Shown: positions 6,216-10,744 of the stretch, in pieces
How the letters are laid out: each line of letters starts with the position of its first letter
Position numbering within the stretch: the first letter of the stretch is position 1
From: a bacterium
GTDB taxonomy: Bacteria; UBA6262; WVXT01
NCBI GenBank assembly: GCA_035530055.1
Contig: DATKVN010000018.1
Location: 1 to 10,744, forward strand
Length of the DNA stretch: 10,744 bases
Direction: 5' to 3'
Notes under the pieces: generated by a model
What the model was told of the DNA's origin: nothing
Database searches by the model: none
What the model saw: the letters and a program-made list of their open reading frames with translations, nothing else
Program-made: the position numbers and the translations under genes

Positions 6216-6560
6216 ATGGAAGAATCCAAGAAAACATTATATTTATCCATAGCTTCCACTTTGGCCTGGATTTTGGGAATTTTAATGTTATTTAGTGCTA
6301 TTGCCATTGCTATTCCTGCCATATCTATGGGTGAGAGCCTTGGATTTCCTATTTTAATGTTAGTGATTGGTAGCTTATATTGTTTCAGTGGATATGGATT
6401 AAGAAAGAAGCGACGAATAGCGGGGGTGGTGGCTTTAGTTGTTTCGGGCCTGGTGTTAATTCTTAATATAATGTCGCCTGCGAGAGTGAGTCCGCTGACA
6501 ATTTTGGTTAATTTAGCAATTATAATCCTGGTTTTGATTAACTGGAAAGAACTTGCTTAG
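6216..6560 (+). CDS. Small four-helix membrane protein, unknown function
   Basis: The 114-residue product has four predicted membrane segments, roughly at residues 8-33, 44-61, 68-86 and 93-110. A basic RKKRR patch (63-67) between helices 2 and 3 would face the cytoplasm. I recognise no family. The ATG lies nine bases after the pilin-like gene, with GAGG directly against it, which is too close for a normal ribosome site; initiation may depend on coupling. It lies next to another small membrane gene that has a similar basic loop (VKRNARIG) before a late helix, so the two could be distant paralogues, though that is only an impression. Confidence 0.65.
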   Translation: MEESKKTLYLSIASTLAWILGILMLFSAIAIAIPAISMGESLGFPILMLVIGSLYCFSGYGLRKKRRIAGVVALVVSGLVLILNIMSPARVSPLTILVNLAIIILVLINWKELA

Positions 6561-6564
6561 AAAA

Positions 6565-6909
6565 ATGCTAAGAAAAATTATTGCAAGAATTGGAATTATT
6601 ATTAGTACAATTGGGATGATTTACAGTGGTTTAATGTTTCTCAATGTTGTGGTTGCTGATTTAGCATATAGATTTTGGGATGGTGGAATAGTGGCTTCGA
6701 ATATTGCAGGGGTCCTGGATATAATGTGTGGCAGTATTCTACTCTATCTAACTATTAACATATTAAGGAAAATTGATGTTAAACGAAATGCGAGAATTGG
6801 CGTGATTGTTTGTATAGCCGGTGTAATTTCTGACTGGATAGGCGGGTTATATGGTATAAGCGCCCTTATAGGATTGATATCCAGTTATTTCATAAAAAGA
6901 GAAGTTTAG
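6565..6909 (+). CDS. Small multi-pass membrane protein, unknown function
   Basis: Starting at the ATG at 6565, the protein is 114 residues. An in-frame TTG at 6553 would overlap the upstream gene and add four residues. Hydrophobic segments lie roughly at residues 7-31, 42-65, 77-93 and 97-110, separated by a basic loop, RKIDVKRNAR (68-77), probably cytoplasmic. No family was recognised. No clear Shine-Dalgarno is seen, and the start lies four bases after the upstream stop, so translational coupling is likely. It differs from the more Lys/Glu-rich genes elsewhere in the window and, with its neighbours, is AT-rich. Confidence 0.6.
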   Translation: MLRKIIARIGIIISTIGMIYSGLMFLNVVVADLAYRFWDGGIVASNIAGVLDIMCGSILLYLTINILRKIDVKRNARIGVIVCIAGVISDWIGGLYGISALIGLISSYFIKREV

Positions 6910-6975
6910 GTGGTATCTGTTTATGAGTTTCCCACATTGCTTAGAATAATTCATTTTTTTGCTGGGGAGGGTATT

Positions 6976-7245
6976 ATGGCGGAAATTAAGGTGGAGAAGC
7001 TGTCTGATGAGGAATTGAAATCGTTGGGAGTGGATGACTGGAGCCCGTGGGAATGCGAGCCCTCAACTTTCGACTGGGAATATGATGAGAAGGAGACCTG
7101 CTACGTTCTGGAAGGGAAAGTGAAGGTTAAAACTCCTGATGGTGAAGTTGAATTTGGTAAGGGCGACCTGGTCACATTCCCCAAGGGACTCAAATGCACT
7201 TGGAATGTGATAGAGAAAATCAGGAAAACATATAAGTTTGGATAA
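6976..7245 (+). CDS. Small cupin-domain protein (Cupin_3 / DUF861 type)
   Basis: The product is a single cupin domain of 89 residues. SPWECEPSTFDWEYDEKETCYVLEG contains the first cupin motif in the variant form used by the Cupin_3 family. VEFGKGDLVTFPKGLKCTWNV is the second, and KIRKTYKF is the usual family ending. These proteins are related to (S)-ureidoglycine aminohydrolase-like and EutQ-like cupins, but the small stand-alone members have no settled substrate. The frame is open from a GTG at 6910, yet the ATG at 6976 has GGGGAGG (6963-6969) at good spacing and starts exactly at the family's usual N-terminus. Cytosolic. Confidence 0.87.
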   Translation: MAEIKVEKLSDEELKSLGVDDWSPWECEPSTFDWEYDEKETCYVLEGKVKVKTPDGEVEFGKGDLVTFPKGLKCTWNVIEKIRKTYKFG

Positions 7246-7257
7246 GATTGATAGAAA

Positions 7258-7668
7258 ATGGCATATAAAATATTTGCTGATGCAGTTATTGTGGTACATT
7301 TCCTGTTTATACTATTTATGCTATTTGGGTTTCTACTTACCTTATATGCTGTCTTCTTCAGGCAGAAATTCTTTGATAGGTGGCTGTTCAGGGTACTCCA
7401 CCTCGTGGGTATTTTCTATGTTGTCTCTTTAAGCATTCTGGGCAAGTATTGCCCGTTAACTCTACTCGAAAATCAACTAAGGTTAAGACATGAAGCATAT
7501 TCAGTATATTCTGGTTCGTTCATAGTCCATTATTTAGAGAGATTGGTTTATCCTGATGTTAATCCTTTGGTAATACAGATACCAACAGTTTTTATTGCCA
7601 TATTTACGATAGTGATGTTTATAGTTAAGCCGCCGAAGAAAATAAAAAGCATAATGGGAAAAAAGTAG
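7258..7668 (+). CDS. DUF2784 family membrane protein
   Basis: The 136-residue protein matches DUF2784, a small integral membrane family of unknown function. It starts with ADAVIVVHFLFILFMLFG (residues 6-23). The conserved CPLTLLENQLRLRHE segment (about 65-79) and GSFIVHYLERLVYP (about 86-99) are the family's hallmark. Three to four membrane helices are expected. The ATG lies 12 bases after the cupin stop with only a weak purine-rich leader. It ends 27 bases before the SDR start. Confidence 0.85.
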   Translation: MAYKIFADAVIVVHFLFILFMLFGFLLTLYAVFFRQKFFDRWLFRVLHLVGIFYVVSLSILGKYCPLTLLENQLRLRHEAYSVYSGSFIVHYLERLVYPDVNPLVIQIPTVFIAIFTIVMFIVKPPKKIKSIMGKK

Positions 7669-7695
7669 CCTGTCCCCTTTTTTATGGAGGGAGTT

Positions 7696-8460
7696 ATGAT
7701 TTTGGAAAAGATGAGTCTTAAGGGGAAAGCAGGGATAGTGGTTGGTGCAAGCCGCGGTCTGGGGAAAGGTATTGCTATTGGTCTTGCTCAGGCTGGGGCA
7801 GACCTTGCTGTGACCAGCAGAGAACTGAAAATAATTGAGAAAGTAGCTGAGGAAATCAAAAGTTGGGGAGGGAAAATGCTTCCCCTGCAGGTTGATGTGG
7901 CGAGAAAAGAAGATATTGATATAATGGTAGAGAAAACTCTGGAAAAATTTGGGAAAATAGATTTTCTGTTCAATAATGCCGGAAGGATTACCAGAGTGCC
8001 AGCTGAAAATTTTTCAGAAGAAGATTGGGACGAGGAGATGAATGTTAATTTGAAAGGGACTTTCTTGTGTTGCCAGGCGGTGGGGAGAGTAATGATTAAA
8101 CAGAAGAGAGGGAAAATTGTAAACATTTCTTCCATAGCCAGCTTTATAGGGGGAAAGAATATTTCTGCCTATGTAGCAAGCAAGGGAGGGGTTTCTCAGC
8201 TGACCAAGTCGCTCGCCAGTGACTGGGCGAAATATAACATTAGGGTTAATGCTATTGGACCGGGCTATTTTGAGACTGATTTGACTGAGCCTTTGCGGAA
8301 GGACCCCAAAAGATTTTCGGCAATAAATGCAAGAATTCCTTTAGGTAGATGGGGTAAGCCTGAGGATCTGGCGGGAATAGCTGTCTTTCTTGCTTCCGAT
8401 GCTTCGGATTACATAACCGGCCAGACAATCTTTGTGGATGGAGGATGGCTTGCGGTTTAA
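7696..8460 (+). CDS. Short-chain dehydrogenase/reductase (SDR), classical type
   Basis: This NAD(P)-dependent oxidoreductase has a Rossmann fold and 254 residues, the normal size. Motifs are the glycine-rich GASRGLG (residues 17-23), NNAG (93-96), Asn118, the catalytic Ser in NISSIAS (143-149) and YVASK (Tyr159, Lys163), then PGYFETDL. It ends with the usual SDYITGQTIFVDGGW. All members of the Asn-Ser-Tyr-Lys tetrad are present, so it should be active. The overall pattern resembles gluconate 5-dehydrogenase or 3-oxoacyl-ACP reductase-like members; the substrate cannot be read. I chose the ATG at 7696 because GGAGGG lies just before it; the ATG at 7684 precedes that site. Confidence 0.9.
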   Translation: MILEKMSLKGKAGIVVGASRGLGKGIAIGLAQAGADLAVTSRELKIIEKVAEEIKSWGGKMLPLQVDVARKEDIDIMVEKTLEKFGKIDFLFNNAGRITRVPAENFSEEDWDEEMNVNLKGTFLCCQAVGRVMIKQKRGKIVNISSIASFIGGKNISAYVASKGGVSQLTKSLASDWAKYNIRVNAIGPGYFETDLTEPLRKDPKRFSAINARIPLGRWGKPEDLAGIAVFLASDASDYITGQTIFVDGGWLAV

Positions 8461-8466
8461 GGAGGT
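8461..8466 (+). promoter_or_regulatory. Shine-Dalgarno GGAGGT pointing to an ACG codon
   Basis: GGAGGT (8461-8466) follows the SDR stop directly. The in-frame codon seven bases later is ACG (8474-8476), followed by AAA AAA, exactly where a lipoprotein ATG AAA AAA start would be expected. No ATG, GTG or TTG lies at a usable distance; the next is TTG at 8486. Confidence 0.7.
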
Positions 8467-8473
8467 AAATTCT

Positions 8474-9298
8474 ACGAAAAAAATTTTGAATATCGTTTTA
8501 GTGATGTTTCTTGTTTTCCTTGTAGGGTGCGCAGTCCATCCGGTTACAGGGAAGAAAGAAATCAGGCTGCTTTCTACGAGTCAGGAAGTAGCTCTGGGGA
8601 AACAGGCGGCTCAACAGGTAGTAAATGAGTTTGGCATTTACGATGACCCGGAACTAGACAAATATATAAATGAGGTGGGGCAGAAACTGGTTGATGTTTC
8701 TGAGAGGAAAGAGATAACCTACTCTTTCACCGTGCTTAATACTCCCATGGTGAACGCATTTGCTGCTCCTGGAGGCTTCATTTTTGTCACCAGGGGAATC
8801 CTTAAGGAACTGGATGACGAGGCTCAGCTGGCGGGGGTTATGGCGCACGAGATCGGACATGTCGTGTATCGCCACGGAGCGAAACAGTTCGAGAAAGCAT
8901 TTGGTTACCAGGCGATTCTCCTCGTAGGAGAAATACTCACCAAGAAAGACTTGAGTCAGCTCCAGCAATATACAAATTTCTTTGTTTCCCTTATGCTTCT
9001 GGGATACAGCCGGAAGAACGAGCTGGAGTCAGATAATTCAGCAATCCGTTATTCCCTTGCTGGCGGATACGACCCAAGGGGAATAGCTGACTTTTTCGAG
9101 AAACTTAAAGCTATGGAAAAAAAACCTCCAAGTAAATTTGAAACTCTCTTTCGTTCCCATCCACCTACAGGTGATAGAATCGAGAGGGTCGAGCTCTACC
9201 TGGAACAGGTTGAGTTCGAGGGTGCTGAACTGGTAAGGAATGAGGAAAAGTTCAAAAAGTTTACGCAAAATCTGCCTGCCGAGGAATCTCCCAAGTAA
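8474..9298 (+). CDS. M48 family metalloprotease, lipoprotein
   Basis: This zinc metallopeptidase of the M48B/BepA-YggG (LoiP) type is probably anchored by lipid at the periplasmic face and would act in envelope quality control. From codon 8474 the N-terminus is TKKILNIVLVMFLVFLVGC, a short signal with lipobox LVGC (Cys19). The usual CAVHPVTGKKE follows. The catalytic HEIGH motif is at 8846-8860, and NELESD with the third zinc ligand lies around 9017-9034. The conserved YDPRGIADFF and the SHPPTGDRIE block follow. The start is uncertain. ACG at 8474 fits both the Shine-Dalgarno and the signal peptide. ATG 8438 or TTG 8432, inside the SDR gene, would add 12-14 residues without a good ribosome site. 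Confidence 0.9.
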   Translation, partial: TKKILNIVLVMFLVFLVGCAVHPVTGKKEIRLLSTSQEVALGKQAAQQVVNEFGIYDDPELDKYINEVGQKLVDVSERKEITYSFTVLNTPMVNAFAAPGGFIFVTRGILKELDDEAQLAGVMAHEIGHVVYRHGAKQFEKAFGYQAILLVGEILTKKDLSQLQQYTNFFVSLMLLGYSRKNELESDNSAIRYSLAGGYDPRGIADFFEKLKAMEKKPPSKFETLFRSHPPTGDRIERVELYLEQVEFEGAELVRNEEKFKKFTQNLPAEESPK

Positions 9299-9320
9299 TC
9301 AAGAGCCCTTCCTTAAATGG

Positions 9321-9349
9321 TTGAAAAAGATGGGGAAATATGTTAAAAT
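9321..9349 (+). promoter_or_regulatory. Sigma70-type promoter upstream of the nucleotidyltransferase-like gene
   Basis: TTGAAA (9321-9326) and TAAAAT (9344-9349) each match the consensus at five of six positions and are exactly 17 bases apart. The start codon at 9381 follows, with GGAGA (9371-9375) as ribosome site. It lies in the only gap after the M48 gene, so it probably begins a new transcription unit of two or more genes. Confidence 0.65.
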
Positions 9350-9380
9350 CCTATGAATAATTTACGGAAAGGAGACTTCT

Positions 9381-10121
9381 ATGGACATCCTTGTCAATCT
9401 GGAAAAGTTAAATAGCCACGTGAGGAAAGTTTTGGTGCCTTTTAGCCAGGCAATGATTGCCTTGCACGGGGATAACCTCAAATCTATCTCCCTTTATGGT
9501 AGCGCAGTGGGCGAAGATTTTATTCCTAAAAAATCGAACGTTAATCTCCTTTTGGTAATGGAAAGAATAGACCCTCCTGACCTGAAGATGAGCTTGAAAC
9601 TTATTAACCAGGGGAGGAAGAAAGGGATTGTCCCTCTTCTTCTTACTGTTGAGCATATGAAGTCCTCTACGGACACATTTCCTATAGAGTTTCTGGAGAT
9701 GAAGGATAATTATATCCTCATTTATGGAAAAGACATATTGGGCAAACTGGAAGTAAAGGGCCGAAATGTCAGGCTACAATGCGAACAGCAACTGAAGGGA
9801 GGATTGATCAGGCTATATCAGGTCTACTTAGAGATAGGGATGAAGAAGAAAAGGATTCGCTCTCTTTTAATCAATTCCCTTACTTCTTTTATTCCTATTT
9901 TCCGAAGCCTGTTGCGACTGAAGGGAAAGGCCTTGCCCGTTAAGAAAAGAGATATTATCAGTGATTTGGAAAAAGAGTTCACTGTTAATGGTGGCCTCTT
10001 CTTAAAAGTTCTCGAGATGAAAGAGGGTAAAAAGGTAAAAGATAACTTAGAAAAACTTTTCGGTGACTACTTAGAAGAGGTTGAGAAGTTGTGCATAATC
10101 TGTGACAGGATGGAAGTTTAA
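9381..10121 (+). CDS. Nucleotidyltransferase-fold protein with altered active-site motif
   Basis: The 246-residue protein begins with a helix and then SISLYGSAVGEDFIPKKSNVNLLLVME (residues 35-61). This is the layout of the polymerase-beta-type nucleotidyltransferase motif GS-(x)n-SD-x-D-hydrophobic, but both catalytic acidic positions are Asn (S52-N53-V54-N55). A helical C-terminal half follows, with KKKRIRSLLINSLTSF near 155-170. A Walker-like or signal sequence is absent, so it should be cytosolic. With both metal-binding Asp residues replaced, catalysis is doubtful and a binding or regulatory role is possible. A match to any characterised protein is not recognised. It has its own promoter and ribosome site. 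Its stop overlaps the next gene's ATG by one base. Confidence 0.7.
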   Translation: MDILVNLEKLNSHVRKVLVPFSQAMIALHGDNLKSISLYGSAVGEDFIPKKSNVNLLLVMERIDPPDLKMSLKLINQGRKKGIVPLLLTVEHMKSSTDTFPIEFLEMKDNYILIYGKDILGKLEVKGRNVRLQCEQQLKGGLIRLYQVYLEIGMKKKRIRSLLINSLTSFIPIFRSLLRLKGKALPVKKRDIISDLEKEFTVNGGLFLKVLEMKEGKKVKDNLEKLFGDYLEEVEKLCIICDRMEV

Positions 10122-10744
10122 TGAGAAAAATTAGGATACTGCCGGTAGTCTTAATCGCACTATTTCTTTTACAGGTTCCTTCTTTGGGGAAGGAGGCTTC
10201 TTTTCCCAAGCCGGTGGGATACGTTAATGACTTTGCTCACCTTCTTTCATCCAGCAATGTAACCCGGTTGACAGGTCTTGTTACTGAACTGGAAAGAAAG
10301 ACGACTTCTGAAATTGCCATAGTGACCCTGGAGAGTATACCGGAAGGAGATATAGAAAGTTATGCAGTAGACCTCTTTGAGGCGTGGGGGATTGGGAAGA
10401 AGGGTGAGGATAATGGGCTGTTAATTCTCGTTAGTGTTGGTGAGCGACTGATTAGAATAGAAGTGGGTTATGGCTTAGAGGGTATCATTACTGATGGCAT
10501 GGCTGGAGAGGTTATTCGTCAGAAGATTGCTCCCAGTTTTGGAAAAGGGGAGTTTGGCGAAGGAATTTTTAATGGTACGGCTACTCTTGCCAATTTAATT
10601 GCCCGGGAAAAGGGAGTGGAGTTATCTGCCCTGAGTTCTCTCCCTCAAGAGAATTATGAGGTGGCTGTTCAAGGACAGTCCCGGCGCAGGAAAGCTCTGG
10701 TGAATCTGTTATACTTCTTCTTGATTCTCTTCTTCTTGGGAGGC
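10121..10744 (+). CDS. TPM-domain protein (YgcG-like), truncated by the window end
   Basis: The frame is open from ATG 10121 to the end (208 codons). The protein begins with a signal peptide (MRKIRILPVVLIALFLLQVPSLG). The TPM domain follows: PVGYVNDFAHLLSSSNV, LERKTTSEIAIVTLES, DLFEAWGIGKKGEDNGLLILVS, then IRIEVGYGLEGIITDGMAG, all family hallmarks. The C-terminus is entering a membrane helix (LVNLLYFFLILFFLGG) as the window closes, the usual arrangement of exported, C-terminally anchored TPM proteins. Function is not established; relatives are linked to envelope homeostasis and, in plants, photosystem II repair. The ATG overlaps the upstream stop (TAATG), so coupling is likely. Confidence 0.9.
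   Translation, partial: MRKIRILPVVLIALFLLQVPSLGKEASFPKPVGYVNDFAHLLSSSNVTRLTGLVTELERKTTSEIAIVTLESIPEGDIESYAVDLFEAWGIGKKGEDNGLLILVSVGERLIRIEVGYGLEGIITDGMAGEVIRQKIAPSFGKGEFGEGIFNGTATLANLIAREKGVELSALSSLPQENYEVAVQGQSRRRKALVNLLYFFLILFFLGG

Noticed and set aside
6910-6975. GTG start extending the cupin by 22 residues
   Set aside because: A strong Shine-Dalgarno precedes ATG 6976, and the extension is not cupin-like.
5674-7668. Genomic island integrated at tRNA-Gln
   Set aside because: I found no repeated tRNA 3' end and no integrase in the window.
1-10744. CRISPR array, toxin-antitoxin or phage-defence system
   Set aside because: No regularly spaced repeats, no short toxin-antitoxin pair and no defence domains were seen.

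Overview
The window is gene-dense, with every gene on the + strand. It comes from a bacterium of moderate GC with long Lys/Glu-rich proteins. A prepilin-type protein and a short lipoprotein-type signal on an M48 protease suggest a diderm (inference). Core genes mixed with dispersed hairpin repeats, and no plasmid or phage hallmarks, fit a chromosome, possibly of an uncultured candidate-phylum bacterium. I cannot name the taxon from the sequence.

Layout. Positions 1-825 hold the 3' part of thiL (thiamine-monophosphate kinase). Positions 879-2486 are an overlapping trio, tsaE-tsaB-rimI: the t6A37 tRNA-modification ATPase and scaffold subunits plus a GNAT N-acetyltransferase. Positions 2487-2796 have no gene but are packed with inverted repeats: a 184-bp MITE-like fold-back element, a direct repeat of its left end, and two further hairpins in front of hisG. 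Positions 2797-3669 are long-form hisG. Positions 3790-5744 carry gltX, a DUF1844 gene and a tRNA-Gln(CUG), closely spaced. Positions 5790-7668 are an AT-richer run of small genes: a lone prepilin-like protein, two small multi-pass membrane proteins, a cupin and a DUF2784 membrane protein. Positions 7696-9298 encode an SDR oxidoreductase and an M48 metalloprotease lipoprotein whose best-placed start codon is ACG. A good sigma70-type promoter (9321-9349) then leads into a degenerate nucleotidyltransferase-fold protein and a TPM-domain (YgcG-like) protein that runs off the window end.

How the genes fit together. thiL-tsaE-tsaB-rimI is a recurrent housekeeping neighbourhood, and tsaD may lie elsewhere. 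gltX next to tRNA-Gln is suggestive where GluRS also charges tRNA-Gln for GatCAB, but this is not demonstrated here. The membrane/cupin/DUF2784 stretch has no evident common pathway.

The most interesting content is non-coding. A 55-58-bp element with two GC-rich hairpins inside an outer stem occurs twice, and one copy supplies the last codons and stop of thiL. A separate MITE-like fold-back sits directly against the rimI stop codon. I found no convincing new defence, CRISPR or mobile system.
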